Assembly: GCF_006335015.1 (NCBI RefSeq)
Contig: NZ_VDGT01000003.1
Coordinates: forward strand, 310,001 to 374,000
DNA: 64,000 bases
Source: Streptomyces sedi
GTDB lineage: Bacteria; Actinomycetota; Actinomycetes; Streptomycetales; Streptomycetaceae
Reading direction: 5' to 3'
Within the stretch, counting starts at the first letter, position 1. Each line of letters opens with the position of its first letter. The notes beneath the pieces are model-generated. The model did no database searches. It saw only the letters and a list, made by a program, of their open reading frames with translations, and was not told the DNA's origin. The position numbers were made by a program, and so were the translations under genes. Positions 46,195 through 55,286 of the stretch are shown here, piece by piece.

Positions 46195-46233
46195 TGGCGT
46201 ACTCCCGCCCTGGGCTGGCGTACTCCCGCCCTG
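46195..46233. repeat. Two-copy tandem repeat
   Basis: TGGCGTACTCCCGCCCTG is repeated with a 21-base period (46195-46212, 46216-46233), upstream of the recombinase-like gene. Confidence 0.85.
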
Positions 46234-46258
46234 ACGCGCGCCCGGCGCCGGCGGGCGC

Positions 46259-48076
46259 TCAGCGTCCCGCCAGCATCGCCGCCAGGTGCTCCGGTGGCAG
46301 CGGCCTGGCGTAGTGCCAGCCCTGGCCCGTGTCGCAGCCGATGCGCCGCAGCCGTTCCGCCTGGGCCGGGCCCTCGACGCATTCGGCGGTCACCGTGAGG
46401 CCCAGTTTGTGGGCGAGCTGGACCAGTGAGGTCACGATGGTCTCGTCGGCCGGATTGAGATGGCGCGCGGTGCGGAAGCCGCGTACGAACGTGCCGTCCA
46501 ACTTCAGCGCGCGCACCGGGAGCCGGCTGAGATAGGCCAGGTTGGAGTAGCCGGTGCCGAAGTCGTCAATGGCGATCCGCACACCCATGTCGGAGAGCGC
46601 CTGGAGGGCCTGGAGCGGGCGCCCGGCGGAGCCCATCACGTCGGACTCGGTCAGCTCCAGCTGGAGCAGCCCGGAGGGCAGCCCCGACTCGCGGAGCGCG
46701 CAGGCCACGTCGTTGACCAGGTCGGAGTCCCAGACCTGGCGGACGGCCACGTTGACGGAGACGAAGAGCGGCGGTCCCGGGTGCTCCAGCTGCCAGCGGC
46801 GGGCCTGGCGGCAGGCCTCGTGGAGCACCCAGCGGCCGAGCGGGACGATCGCGCCGTTCTCCTCGGCCAGGCCGATGAAGCGGTCGGGGCTCAGCGTGCC
46901 GAACTGCGGATGCCGCCAGCGCACCAGCGCCTCGGCGCCGCGCACGATGTCGTCCGCGAGCCCCACGATCGGCTGGTACTCCAGCAGGAACTCCCCGCGC
47001 TCCACCGCGTGACGCAGGGTGGAGGAGAGCGACTGGCGCGTCATCCGGTGGGCGTTGCGCTCGGGGTCGAAGAGCGTCCAACGGGCCTTGCCGTCGGCCT
47101 TCGCCCAGTACAGCGTGGTGTCGGCGGCCTGCATCAGGTCGGTGGGGGTCGTGCTGGCGCACTCCCGCTCCACGACGCCGATGCTGGCCGAGACCGCCAG
47201 CCGCTGGCCGGCCAGGTCGAAGGGGTGCTGGAGCGCGGCCAGCATCGCGCTGGCCAGCACGGTCAGCTGTTCGGTGCTGGTCGAGCTCTCCACCAGCACC
47301 GCGAACTCGTCCCCGCCGAGCCGGGCCACCAGATGCCCGCCGGCTCCGCTGGCGCACTCGGTCAGCCGTTTGGCCGCCGCGCTCAGCAGCTTGTCGCCGA
47401 CCCGGTGGCCCAGGGTGTCGTTGACGGCCTTGAAGCCGTCAAGACCCAGGTAGCACAGGCCGATCCGGCCGGTGGCCGAGTCGGCGAGGGCATGGGTGAG
47501 CCGTTCGAAGAAGAGCGTGCGGTTGGGCAGCCGGGTGACCGGGTCGTGCATCTCGATGTGGCGCAGGCGCTCCTTCAGCTCTCGGCGCTCGCTGATGTCG
47601 GCCACCGTCAGCAGGGCGACGGTCTGCCCCCCGCCCGTGGGGGTCACGGTGATGTCGGCCCAGAGCGTGTGGCCGTCGGTGTGCTTGAGCCGGCGGGTGC
47701 AGCGCAGCAGCTCGCGGTGGCCGGCGAGGACCGCGCGGTAGGAGCCCTGGGTGCGGTCGTCGATGCCGATGCCGGCGAGCGTGTCCGCCGAACGCCCCGC
47801 CAGCTCCTCGGGCCTGAGGCCCAGCAGCGCGCCGAGCGCGGGGTTGGCGGAGATGATCTGCCCTGATCTGCCGAGGAGCGCCATCGGCAGCGCGGCGATG
47901 CGAAAGACCGCCTGATAATCCCGGTGAGCCTCACTCTCCGTGATGGTGTGGGGAGTCGCGGCGAGGCCGCCTCCGGGGGTCTGGCCCGGTCCTTTGGGGG
48001 GTCCGTTCACCGCTTGCTCCGGAAGGGGATGGGGCTCCCGCGGACGTGCCTTCGGGCACTCCCCGGCTGCCCGCAT
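46259..48076 (-). CDS. PAS-GGDEF-EAL cyclic-di-GMP enzyme
   Basis: A cytosolic protein of 605 residues. The PAS domain (about 50-170) is VFRIAALPMALLGRSGQIISANPALGALLG. The GGDEF domain (about 180-340) has the active motif RLGGDEFAVL. The EAL domain (about 350-600) has GAEALVRWRHP, ELTESDVM, IDDFGTGYSNL and KLDGTFVRG, so both catalytic centres look intact. It can make or degrade cyclic-di-GMP, which controls Streptomyces development through BldD. The layout resembles CdgA, from memory. Upstream starts are uncertain, and the N-terminal 45 residues may be untranslated. Confidence 0.9.
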   Translation of the reverse strand: MRAAGECPKARPREPHPLPEQAVNGPPKGPGQTPGGGLAATPHTITESEAHRDYQAVFRIAALPMALLGRSGQIISANPALGALLGLRPEELAGRSADTLAGIGIDDRTQGSYRAVLAGHRELLRCTRRLKHTDGHTLWADITVTPTGGGQTVALLTVADISERRELKERLRHIEMHDPVTRLPNRTLFFERLTHALADSATGRIGLCYLGLDGFKAVNDTLGHRVGDKLLSAAAKRLTECASGAGGHLVARLGGDEFAVLVESSTSTEQLTVLASAMLAALQHPFDLAGQRLAVSASIGVVERECASTTPTDLMQAADTTLYWAKADGKARWTLFDPERNAHRMTRQSLSSTLRHAVERGEFLLEYQPIVGLADDIVRGAEALVRWRHPQFGTLSPDRFIGLAEENGAIVPLGRWVLHEACRQARRWQLEHPGPPLFVSVNVAVRQVWDSDLVNDVACALRESGLPSGLLQLELTESDVMGSAGRPLQALQALSDMGVRIAIDDFGTGYSNLAYLSRLPVRALKLDGTFVRGFRTARHLNPADETIVTSLVQLAHKLGLTVTAECVEGPAQAERLRRIGCDTGQGWHYARPLPPEHLAAMLAGR

Positions 48077-48358
48077 GGCGTATCCGCGCTGGAAATGTGC
48101 CGATCATAGAGGTTCGGGAGTGGGCTGAGCCAGTGCCCGACGGGCCTGTCTCGATTCCCAGAAAGTGTCTCCCCGACAAGTTTTCGACCAGTTGATCGTT
48201 TCTGCTCGACGGCTTTCTTTCAACGACCATTCGGGACTGTCGTTCACGTGGAGTAATCGAAACTCCGTTACCTGACCGGGCTAGCGAAACAGGGCGAACC
48301 GCTCCAAAAACAAACAAGGTGGACTCGGCGTACCACAACGGCACGACGGGAGGTCGCA

Positions 48359-49576
48359 GTGCGCCGTGACCATCGCCGCCCAGCGGCCGTCCTGACCGCG
48401 CTCGCCGCCCTTCTGGCCACCACGATGACCGCCGCCCCCGGCACCGGCGCCCTCGCCGACGAGCCGTGCGGCCTGCCGCGTTCGGCCGCCGTCCACCACT
48501 CGCTCGGGCTGGACAGCTGGAACGACGACTACCCGCGCCCGGTGGGCACCGTCCGCGCCGTGATGCTCTTCCTCTCCTTCCCCGACGCCGAGCCCCGACT
48601 GAGCCCCGGGCGCATCGCCGAGGACTACTTCCCGGCCACGACGGAGTACTTCGACCGCTCCTCCTACGGCAGGCTCTCGCTGGAGACCGAGGTCGTGGAG
48701 GAGTGGCTGGAGATGCCGGCCGACTCCGTCGACTACGGCATACAGCGCGACTGGCCGGCCGAGCAGCGCGCCGACTACCTCCACGACGCGCTGTCGGTCG
48801 TCGCCCCGGCGACCGACCTGGCGGCCTACGACGTGGTCTATCTGGTCGCTGACCCGGACGCGCCCGGAGTCGACTCCGACGCGACAAAGGTGGTCAACTT
48901 CAACTCCCCGATCACCGTCGGGGAGGCCGAGATCCGTCGCCTGGTGACCGTCTTCGAACACCGCCGCCCCGACCGCAACGTGTTGGCCCACGAGACCGGC
49001 CACGTCTTCGACCTGCCGGACCTCTACAACCGGCCGACCGAGGGCAGCGGCGACTGGGACACCCACGTGGGGGACTGGGACCTGATGGGCAGCCAGTTCG
49101 GTCTCGCCCCCGACCTCTTCGGCTGGCACAAGTGGAAGCTGGGCTGGCTCGACCCCGAGCACGTCGCCTGCGTCCGTTCCTCCGGCACCAGCCTGCACAC
49201 CCTCCAGCCGCTGGGCGCCCCCCTGGACGAGCGCGACCCGGCCGCCGACACCCGGATCGCCGTGGTGCGCACGGGCCCCTCGGAGGCGCTGGTGGCCGAG
49301 GCGCGCACGCCGATCGGCAACGACAGGTCGCTGTGCACCCGGGGCGTCCTCCTCTACCGGGTGCGGGGCGACGTGGCCTCCGCCGAGGGCCCGGTGCGGG
49401 TGGTGGACGGGCATCCGGAGTCCGACGCCTGCCACGGCACCTCGGTGCACCCCCGGCTGGCCGACGCGCCGCTGGAGACGGGCGAGAGCTATGTCGACGA
49501 GGCGTCCGGGGTGCGGATCGAGGTGGGGGAGCGGACGGCGAGCGGCGGCTGGCACATCAGGGTGGACAAGGAGTGA
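48359..49576 (+). CDS. Secreted M6-family metalloprotease
   Basis: A protein of 405 residues. The Sec signal peptide is RRDHRRPAAVLTALAALLAT, with cleavage near ALA-DE. The zinc site is NVLAHETGHVFDLPDLYN (about 205-222), HExxHxxGxxD of M6 immune-inhibitor-A-like proteases, followed by GDWDLMGSQF (Met-turn region). The GTG start follows GGGAGG by 5 bases. It is extracellular. Its target is unknown. It is followed by a shared terminator with the opposing tRNA-Lys gene. Confidence 0.88.
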   Translation: MRRDHRRPAAVLTALAALLATTMTAAPGTGALADEPCGLPRSAAVHHSLGLDSWNDDYPRPVGTVRAVMLFLSFPDAEPRLSPGRIAEDYFPATTEYFDRSSYGRLSLETEVVEEWLEMPADSVDYGIQRDWPAEQRADYLHDALSVVAPATDLAAYDVVYLVADPDAPGVDSDATKVVNFNSPITVGEAEIRRLVTVFEHRRPDRNVLAHETGHVFDLPDLYNRPTEGSGDWDTHVGDWDLMGSQFGLAPDLFGWHKWKLGWLDPEHVACVRSSGTSLHTLQPLGAPLDERDPAADTRIAVVRTGPSEALVAEARTPIGNDRSLCTRGVLLYRVRGDVASAEGPVRVVDGHPESDACHGTSVHPRLADAPLETGESYVDEASGVRIEVGERTASGGWHIRVDKE

Positions 49577-49619
49577 GCCCCGGAACCCCGGCCAGGGGCG
49601 AGCAAGGGAGACCATGGGA

Positions 49620-49651
49620 AAGGCCCCCCGGTCTCTCGACCGGAGGGCCTT
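49620..49651. terminator. Bidirectional terminator
   Basis: Arms AAGGCCCCCCGGTC and GACCGGAGGGCCTT enclose a TCTC loop, with one mismatch. It separates the M6 protease gene (plus) from tRNA-Lys (minus) and would end both transcripts. Confidence 0.8.
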
Positions 49652-49658
49652 CATCAGG

Positions 49659-49732
49659 TGCGCCGCCAGGGACTCGAACCCCGGACCCGCTGATTAAGAG
49701 TCAGCTGCTCTAACCAACTGAGCTAGCGGCGC
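49659..49732 (-). tRNA. tRNA-Lys (CTT)
   Basis: Minus-strand cloverleaf with anticodon CTT in the loop ACTCTTAAT, acceptor stem GCGCCGC/GCGGCGC and D-arm CTCAGTTGGTTAGAG. CCA is not encoded. Confidence 0.94.
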
Positions 49733-49860
49733 CTGCTGACGTCGTAGACATTAGCACTCCGAACCGGTGAAGCAAAAATCGGTTCCTGAGCCCGCCCACG
49801 AGGCGTTTGCCCAGCCCACGGGGGACGCCACCGAGGCGGCCTCCACGGCTGCGGCCGGCC

Positions 49861-50217
49861 TCACGCCCGCCGCCCCCGCAGCTCCCGGCCGAACTCGATC
49901 ATCTTCACCGCGTAGTCCTCGGTCCACCCCGCGCGCTCGGCGATCGCCGCCGCGTTCAACGAGTCGAACCGGGCCGGGTCGGCCAGCTGCGCGGCGGCCA
50001 GCGCCTGGTACTCGACCGAGCGGTCGGCGGCCTGCTGGAAGGCCGTCGCCAGCTCCGTGGAGCGGTCCAGCAGCTCGCGTGGATCGCTGATCGACTCCAG
50101 CGAGAAGAAGTGCTCCTCGTCGGAGCGCTCGTCCGGCGGCTCGAAGAAGAGCGCGGCGGGACGGCGGTACCGAGGGGGTGTGCCGGAGGGCTCGCGGCGG
50201 GGGCCTGGGTCGGACAT
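49861..50217 (-). CDS. Small conserved hypothetical protein
   Basis: A protein of 118 residues. A Pro/Arg-rich N-terminus is followed by mostly helical sequence: SISDPRELLDRSTELATAFQQAADRSVEYQALAAAQLADPARFDSL and WTEDYAVKMIEFGRELRGRRA. No known domain is recognised. It is 20 bases downstream of the PAP2 gene on the same strand, so co-transcription is likely. Confidence 0.6.
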   Translation of the reverse strand: MSDPGPRREPSGTPPRYRRPAALFFEPPDERSDEEHFFSLESISDPRELLDRSTELATAFQQAADRSVEYQALAAAQLADPARFDSLNAAAIAERAGWTEDYAVKMIEFGRELRGRRA

Positions 50218-50237
50218 GCGGCGATCAGCCTCCTGGT

Positions 50238-51170
50238 TCAGGACGGCGGAGTCAGATGGCGTTCCTGTGCGGTCGACGATCCATTGTGCCGCGCCCTGGG
50301 GATCGCCGACGAGACTCCGGGGGCGCTCGCGCCCGCCTGGTCCTCCCGCTCACGCCGGCGCGGGCGCCGGGCGTCCTCGTCGATCGTGGGCAACGTGCCG
50401 TAGTGCGGGGCGTCCTCGCCCCGGTCCCAGCCGAAGCGGGCGCGTATCCGTGCCGACACCAGCAGCGCCGGCCGGGCCAGCAGCAGCCCCGCCACCATCA
50501 CCGTCACCCCGGCGACCGCGTCCAGGAAGTAGTGGTTGGCCGTGCCCATGACGACCATCACCGTGATCAGCGGATACCCGACGGCCGCGGCGCGCAGCCA
50601 CCGCGAGTGCCGCCCGAAGTGCCAGAGCGCCACCCCGCACCACACCGCCCAGCCCACGTGCAGACTCGGCATGGCCGCGTACTGGTTGGTCAGGTCGCCC
50701 ATCCCGCTGGGCGCGCTCGCCTCGTCCGCCCACCAGCCCCAGTCGCTGTACTGCGCCAGGCTGTCCACGAAGCCGTGCCCGCCGGGCAGTAGCCGGGGCG
50801 GGCTGGTCGGCATCAGCGTGAAGCCGACCAGGCCCATCATGGTCGAGATCAGCAGCCAGGTCCGCATCAGCCGGTACCGCGCCGGGCGCTGGTGGTAGAG
50901 CCACAGCAGCACCAGTGGCGTCACCAGGTAGTGCAGGGAGGCGTAGGCGAACGAGGACGGGATGCCGAGCCAGGGCTCCTGGGTGAACAGCTCGTTGAGC
51001 GGCTCCTCCGCGTGCAGCCACAGCGCGCGCTCCAGCCGTAGGATGCTGAGACCGTTCTCCACCGCCGTGGTGACGTCCCCACGCGCAAGCAGTCTCGCTC
51101 CGGAGTAGGCCCCGTAGGCGACCAGGATCAGCAGCAGCTCGGTCCACCAGCGTGGCCGCTGTTTGGGCAT
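50238..51170 (-). CDS. PAP2/AUR1-like membrane phosphatase
   Basis: A protein of 310 residues with six or so transmembrane segments and a PAP2-superfamily active site. Motifs are HYLVTPLVLLWLYHQRPARYR, MPSLHVGWAVW (Ser-His) and GTANHYFLDAVAGV (His, Asp). The layout is that of inositol-phosphorylceramide-synthase-like or phosphatidylinositol-type PAP2_3 proteins, which act on lipid phosphates at the membrane. A charged C-terminal tail of 60 residues is likely cytosolic. It is divergent from the next gene. Confidence 0.85.
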   Translation of the reverse strand: MPKQRPRWWTELLLILVAYGAYSGARLLARGDVTTAVENGLSILRLERALWLHAEEPLNELFTQEPWLGIPSSFAYASLHYLVTPLVLLWLYHQRPARYRLMRTWLLISTMMGLVGFTLMPTSPPRLLPGGHGFVDSLAQYSDWGWWADEASAPSGMGDLTNQYAAMPSLHVGWAVWCGVALWHFGRHSRWLRAAAVGYPLITVMVVMGTANHYFLDAVAGVTVMVAGLLLARPALLVSARIRARFGWDRGEDAPHYGTLPTIDEDARRPRRREREDQAGASAPGVSSAIPRARHNGSSTAQERHLTPPS

Positions 51171-51351
51171 CGGCGGGAACTCCGGATCATCTCGTCTTCG
51201 ACTGTTGGACAGACGTACGTCAGTTAACCGTAAGGCGAACCGCTACGGGAGAGACGCCGGGGAGCTGTTCCTGGTTGCGTGAGGAATGATGTGAGACGTG
51301 TGGGACGCGAGCGCTCGCGTTCACCCGCACCCGCCCCACGAGAGGAACTCC

Positions 51352-51957
51352 ATGGCCCCGCGCATCCTGTTGGTCCGACACGGAAGGACGGCCTGGTCCG
51401 TCTCCGGACGGCACACCGGACTGACGGATGTCCCCCTGCTCGACGAGGGGCGCGCGCAGGCGAGGGCGTTGGGGGAACGGCTGCGGCGCGCGCCGTGGGA
51501 CGGCCTGCCGGGGGCCGAGGTCCGCACCAGCCCGCTGTCCAGGGCCGCGGAGACCTGCGAGTTGGCCGGCTTCGGCGACCGGGCCACCGCCTGGGACGCG
51601 CTGCGGGAATGGGACTACGGCCAGGAGGAGGGCCGCACCACCGAGGAGATCGCCCGGGAGCGCGGCGGTGACTGGGTGATCTGGCGCGACGGCGTGCGCG
51701 GTGGCGAGTCCATGGCGCGGCTGGCGGAGCGCGCCGACGAGGTGGTCGCCTGGGCCGGCGGCGTCGAGGGCGACGCCGTGGTCTTCGCCCACGGGCACAT
51801 CCTGCGCGCGGTGGCGGCCCGTTGGCTCGGTCAGAAGGTCGACTTCGCCGCCCGGCTGAAGCTGGAGGCGGCGGCGCTCTGCGTGCTCTCCCTGGCCTAC
51901 GGCGAGCCGGCCCTGGAGCGGTGGAACGACACCGCGCACCTGTCCGAGGCGAGCTGA
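51352..51957 (+). CDS. Histidine phosphatase (phosphoglycerate-mutase-like)
   Basis: A protein of 201 residues. The catalytic histidine is in [11 protein letters not shown] (RHG at 9-11). The second His is in [15 protein letters not shown] (about 146). An Arg in [18 protein letters not shown] completes the phosphate pocket. It is a broad-specificity phosphatase, and the substrate is unknown. GAGGAA lies upstream of the ATG at 51352. Confidence 0.88.
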   Translation: MAPRILLVRHGRTAWSVSGRHTGLTDVPLLDEGRAQARALGERLRRAPWDGLPGAEVRTSPLSRAAETCELAGFGDRATAWDALREWDYGQEEGRTTEEIARERGGDWVIWRDGVRGGESMARLAERADEVVAWAGGVEGDAVVFAHGHILRAVAARWLGQKVDFAARLKLEAAALCVLSLAYGEPALERWNDTAHLSEAS

Positions 51958-51984
51958 GGCGGCGCCGGCCGGCGGGAGACGCGC

Positions 51985-53388
51985 TTACGCGCCGACGGCG
52001 CGCTGCCGTTCGATGAACGGGGCGACGGCCCGCTCACCGCGCGCCGGCCTCAGCCGGGTCGCCGTGTCGGCGAGCAGCTCGGTGATCCGGGTGGAGCGGA
52101 CGCCGGACATCAGGTCGAGCGTCTGGTGGCCCGCGGCGGCGGCCTCCTCGGGCCGGCCCGATCTGGCCAGAAAACCCGCCAACTCGGCCGAGTAGAGCGC
52201 GATGTTGCGGGCGAAGTGCGGGTCGCTCCGCGCCACCCGTACCGCGCGCCCGGCGCACTCGGCGGCGCGCGGCCAGTCGCCGAGCAACGCCCAGCACTGC
52301 CCCTCCAGGCTGGCGAACTCGCCGTCGCCGAAGAACGACATCCACTCCGGGGTCATCGCGGCGGAACCCCGCGCGTAGGCACCCTGGGCCTGGGCGATCG
52401 CCTGTCGCGCGCCGGCGCGTTCGCCCATGCCGGCCCAGCCGGCGGCCTCGCGCAGCGCCAGCAGGGAGCGCAGCCGCTCCGAGCCCACCCCCTCGGCGGC
52501 GCGCGCGCCGGCCTGAGCGGCGCGCACTGCCTCGCGTGGGCGCCCCGTGTCCCTGGCGAGAAAGGCCAGGTTGCAGAACGCGTGCGCCTCCAGCGCGGGA
52601 TCGCCGCTCACCCGCGCGGTCGCCAGCGCCTCCCCGTAGTAGGAACGGGCCTCGGCCCAGCGGCGCGAGTCGTGCGCGAGCCAGCCGACGGAGAGCGCCA
52701 ACTCGCCGGTGTTCGAGTGGAGTTCGTCGTTGACCGAGGAGCGCTTGGCGCCGAGGTCGAGCAGCTCGTAGGCGGTGCGCAGCGCCTCGCCAGCAGGCCG
52801 GTAGAGGGCCTGCGCCCCGTGCTGGTCGTCGAGCAGCCGGATGTCGCGCACGGCCTCGCGGACCCGGGCGACCTCGGCGGTCCCCGGCCGGCGTGGGGCG
52901 GCCGAGACCGGCGGCGCCGGGCCCAGCGTCGCGAGGGACGCGAGGGCGGCGGGGCCGCCCGTCATGAACGCACGACGCAGCACGTCGGTCTCCTCCGTGT
53001 CGTGGATGCGCCCGCCAGGGGGCGTGCCCTCCCGCCCGCGCGCGGGCGGGGGTGGGGCGGCTGTGGGGGGAATCGGCTCGGCGCGTGGCGGGGGGACGGC
53101 GCGCGCACCGCGTCCTCGGACCGTCTGGCGTGGCGCGAAGCCGAGGTCGGTCAGGGTGCGTCCCGGGAACATATGAAGAAATACCCGTTCGTACGCGTAG
53201 TTAGGGCACCGAATCTCGCCCGCTTCCACACGTCCCACATAGCGTGCGTCGCAGGAGACGCGTTCGCCGATCTCCCGTGCCGCGCGCCGCACCGCCGCGG
53301 CGAACTCGCCGGGGGAGAGCCCGCCGCGCAGTTGGCGGAACGTCTCGTTGGGGGTGGCCGACCGGGACGGGGGTGATGACCTCGCCAT
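51985..53388 (-). CDS. XRE-type regulator with TPR repeats
   Basis: A protein of 467 residues. The N-terminal helix-turn-helix-like region (about 20-95) has GLSPGEFAAAVRRAAREIGERVSCDARYVGRVEAGEI. A low-complexity Pro/Arg linker (about 95-130) follows, then RRAFMTGGPAALASLATLG, and from about 170 a series of helical TPR-like repeats (for example RRWAEARSYYGEALATARVSGDPALEAHAFCNLAFLARDTGRPREAV is split across several). It resembles NsdA-type developmental regulators of Streptomyces. The RR-x-F-M element beside a hydrophobic stretch looks twin-arginine-like, but it is internal, so export is doubtful. Confidence 0.72.
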   Translation of the reverse strand: MARSSPPSRSATPNETFRQLRGGLSPGEFAAAVRRAAREIGERVSCDARYVGRVEAGEIRCPNYAYERVFLHMFPGRTLTDLGFAPRQTVRGRGARAVPPPRAEPIPPTAAPPPPARGREGTPPGGRIHDTEETDVLRRAFMTGGPAALASLATLGPAPPVSAAPRRPGTAEVARVREAVRDIRLLDDQHGAQALYRPAGEALRTAYELLDLGAKRSSVNDELHSNTGELALSVGWLAHDSRRWAEARSYYGEALATARVSGDPALEAHAFCNLAFLARDTGRPREAVRAAQAGARAAEGVGSERLRSLLALREAAGWAGMGERAGARQAIAQAQGAYARGSAAMTPEWMSFFGDGEFASLEGQCWALLGDWPRAAECAGRAVRVARSDPHFARNIALYSAELAGFLARSGRPEEAAAAGHQTLDLMSGVRSTRITELLADTATRLRPARGERAVAPFIERQRAVGA

Positions 53389-53562
53389 GACGGCGAAGGT
53401 ACCGGCTGTAGCGGTGCGTGCACCGGGAGTTGGGGGCGGAGGTCACCCGTGCTCGTGGATCTGCCATGAACTGCCATCCAAAGGAGGGGTTCCCGGCCGT
53501 AGCCGTTGACAGGGGTCCGCCGTTAGACATGCGCACCCGACAGCACCCCTGGAGGAGGACCC

Positions 53563-53937
53563 ATGGCGGACACCGGCGACGCGGCCTGCGACGTGGTCAC
53601 GGTTCCGGCGCGGCAAGGACTGGAAGCCGTCGACCTGCTGCGCCTTCGGCACGGGGTGGGCCCGGTGCTGCACGACCGGGAGAGCGACACCCTGGGCTTT
53701 CTGGTCCCTCCCGGTACCGCCGCCCGATGGAACCTGCCGGGGAGCGCCTGCACCAGGGCTGGCGCGGCGGCCCCCGTCGCCGGCGGCCGGCCGTGGGCCA
53801 GGGGCAGCGGCTGGCTGGTGCCACCGGAGGGCGCCGTCACCTGTTCCACGGAGCCCGAGCGGCTGCGGGCGGCGATCTACGAGGCGGTCAACACGCTGGC
53901 CGTCGTGGACCGTTGCGGAGGCACCGCGCACCCCTGA
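53563..53937 (+). CDS. Small conserved actinobacterial protein
   Basis: A protein of 124 residues, no membrane segment. It contains DVVTVPARQGLEAVDLLRLRHGVGPVLHD, LGFLVPPGTAARW and GRPWARGSGWLVPPEGAVTCSTEPERLRAAIYEAVNTL. The pattern resembles small Streptomyces proteins related to primase-polymerase N-termini, but no catalytic motif is present. GGAGGAGG lies 6 bases upstream of the ATG. It is divergent from the XRE/TPR regulator, with 174 bases between. Confidence 0.62.
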   Translation: MADTGDAACDVVTVPARQGLEAVDLLRLRHGVGPVLHDRESDTLGFLVPPGTAARWNLPGSACTRAGAAAPVAGGRPWARGSGWLVPPEGAVTCSTEPERLRAAIYEAVNTLAVVDRCGGTAHP

Positions 53938-54064
53938 GCCGCACGGCGCGCGGCCGACCCGCGCGCCGGGCGTGCGCGCCCCGAGTGTCGGGACCCCCGG
54001 TCGCCGGGGGAGACTGGGGGACGTGGCGGGAAGACGAGCGCGGCGGTCGGCGGACCGGGGACAG

Positions 54065-54886
54065 GTGACCGAGACGGTGGACGGCGGCGAGGCCCGCCTG
54101 GTCCCCGACCCGGACCGGGAGGACGCCTGGGAGCTGCTGATCGACGGCGCCCCCCAGTCCCATGTCGACCTCGCCGACCCCACCCGGCTCGCCTTCGAGT
54201 ACCAGCGCAGGCTCGGCCATCTCGTGGACCTGCTCGCGCCCCCGGGGCGGCCCGTACGGGTGCTCCATCTCGGCGGCGGCGCGCTGACCCTGGCGCGGTA
54301 CGTCGCGGCGACCAGGCCCCGTTCGGGCCAGCAGGTCGCAGAGCCGGACACGCGGCTGACCGCGCTCGTGCGCGAGCGGCTGCCGCTCCCCGACGGCGCG
54401 CGCGTGCGGGTGCGCGCCCTCGACGCCAGGGAGGCGCTGGCCAGGGTGCCCCAGGGCTGGGCCGACCTGGTCATCACCGATGTCTTCGCCGACGCCAGGA
54501 CCCCGGCGCACTGCGCCAGCGTCGAGTTCCTCGACGCGGTCAGGGGGGCGCTCGCCGTGGGCGGTTGGTACGCCGTCAACTCCACGGACGGCCCGCCGCT
54601 CGCCCATCTGCGGGGCCAGGCGGCGACGTTGCTCGCCAGGTTCCCCGAGGTCTGCCTGATGGCCGAGCCGGCGGTGCTGCGCGGCCGGCGCTACGGCAAC
54701 GGAGTGTTCTGCGCCGCCGACCACCCGTTGCCGGTCGCCGAGCTGACCCGCAGGTCCGCCGGCGACCCGTACCCCGCGCGGCTGCTCACCGGGCGCGAGC
54801 TGGGGGACTTCACCGGCGGCGCCGCCGTGGTCACCGACGCCACCGCCCGGCCCTCGCCGCCCCCGCCGGACGGCGTCTTCCGCTGA
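54065..54886 (+). CDS. Spermidine-synthase-like methyltransferase-fold protein
   Basis: A protein of 273 residues. The Rossmann-like SAM/aminopropyl fold is seen in VRVLHLGGGALTLARYVAATRP, EPDTRLTALVRE, DAREAL and WADLVITDVFADARTPAHCASVEFL. The canonical spermidine synthase GGGDG is altered to LGGGALT, and the DAY/Tyr motif of aminopropyl transfer is not clear, so it is probably not a true spermidine synthase. The GTG at 54065 was preferred; a GTG at 54023 with a strong GGGGGA is also possible. Confidence 0.75.
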   Translation: MTETVDGGEARLVPDPDREDAWELLIDGAPQSHVDLADPTRLAFEYQRRLGHLVDLLAPPGRPVRVLHLGGGALTLARYVAATRPRSGQQVAEPDTRLTALVRERLPLPDGARVRVRALDAREALARVPQGWADLVITDVFADARTPAHCASVEFLDAVRGALAVGGWYAVNSTDGPPLAHLRGQAATLLARFPEVCLMAEPAVLRGRRYGNGVFCAADHPLPVAELTRRSAGDPYPARLLTGRELGDFTGGAAVVTDATARPSPPPPDGVFR

Positions 54887-54948
54887 TCTCCCCGCGGGGC
54901 GGCGGGCGTTGGCCCGCGTTCTCCCCGGAGGAGGGGGCGTTGTCAGAC

Positions 54949-54996
54949 CCCCGTGTCACAGTGTGTAACCGAATGTTGCTTCGGCTGTGACAGGGG
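54949..54996. terminator. Nested inverted repeat between convergent genes
   Basis: Outer CCCC/GGGG, then TGTCACAG (54954-54961) and CTGTGACA (54985-54992) perfect, and inner CCGAA/TTCGG. It lies between two converging genes and may act as a terminator for both, although no T-run follows. Confidence 0.6.
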
Positions 54997-55012
54997 TGGG
55001 ACACATGGGTGC

Positions 55013-55093
55013 GTGGAGCTTTGACGGGGTGCGGCGGGCGTGGAGCGTTGACGGGGTGCGGCGGGCCCGGAGCCTTGACGGGATGCGGCGGGC
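55013..55093. repeat. Three 27-bp tandem repeats
   Basis: Units start GTGGAGC, GTGGAGC and CCGGAGC, each followed by (T/G/C)TTGACGGG(G/A)TGCGGCGGGC. Spacing is exactly 27 bases and a degenerate fourth copy follows. A frame through it reads GALTGCGGR three times, but I do not regard this as a gene. Confidence 0.85.
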
Positions 55094-55286
55094 GTGGCGC
55101 CGGGGGACACGGTGGCTTTCGCGGGGTGCGCGCGGCGCCCCGGCGTGCGGCGGCCCCCGGCCCGACCGCGCGGGGCGCGGTACGGGGCCGGGGGCCGGTC
55201 TCCCCCGCCCTCCTTCCCGAGGGGAAGGCATCCGGGGTGGGCGGGGGAAGCGCGACGCCGCCGCGGGCGCCCGCGCGGGCCGTGGC

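Larger units (their letters stand above)
54887..55286. other. Gap with hairpin and tandem repeats
   Basis: About 400 bases between the spermidine-synthase-like and bglC genes, which are convergent. It holds the nested inverted repeat at 54949-54996 and three tandem 27-base units at 55013-55093. No convincing gene is present. Confidence 0.6.

Noticed and set aside
53972..54064. Longer N-terminus of the spermidine-synthase-like protein
   Set aside because: Its sequence is Arg/Gly-rich and unlike the family. The GTG at 54065 gives the expected start, though 54023 cannot be excluded.
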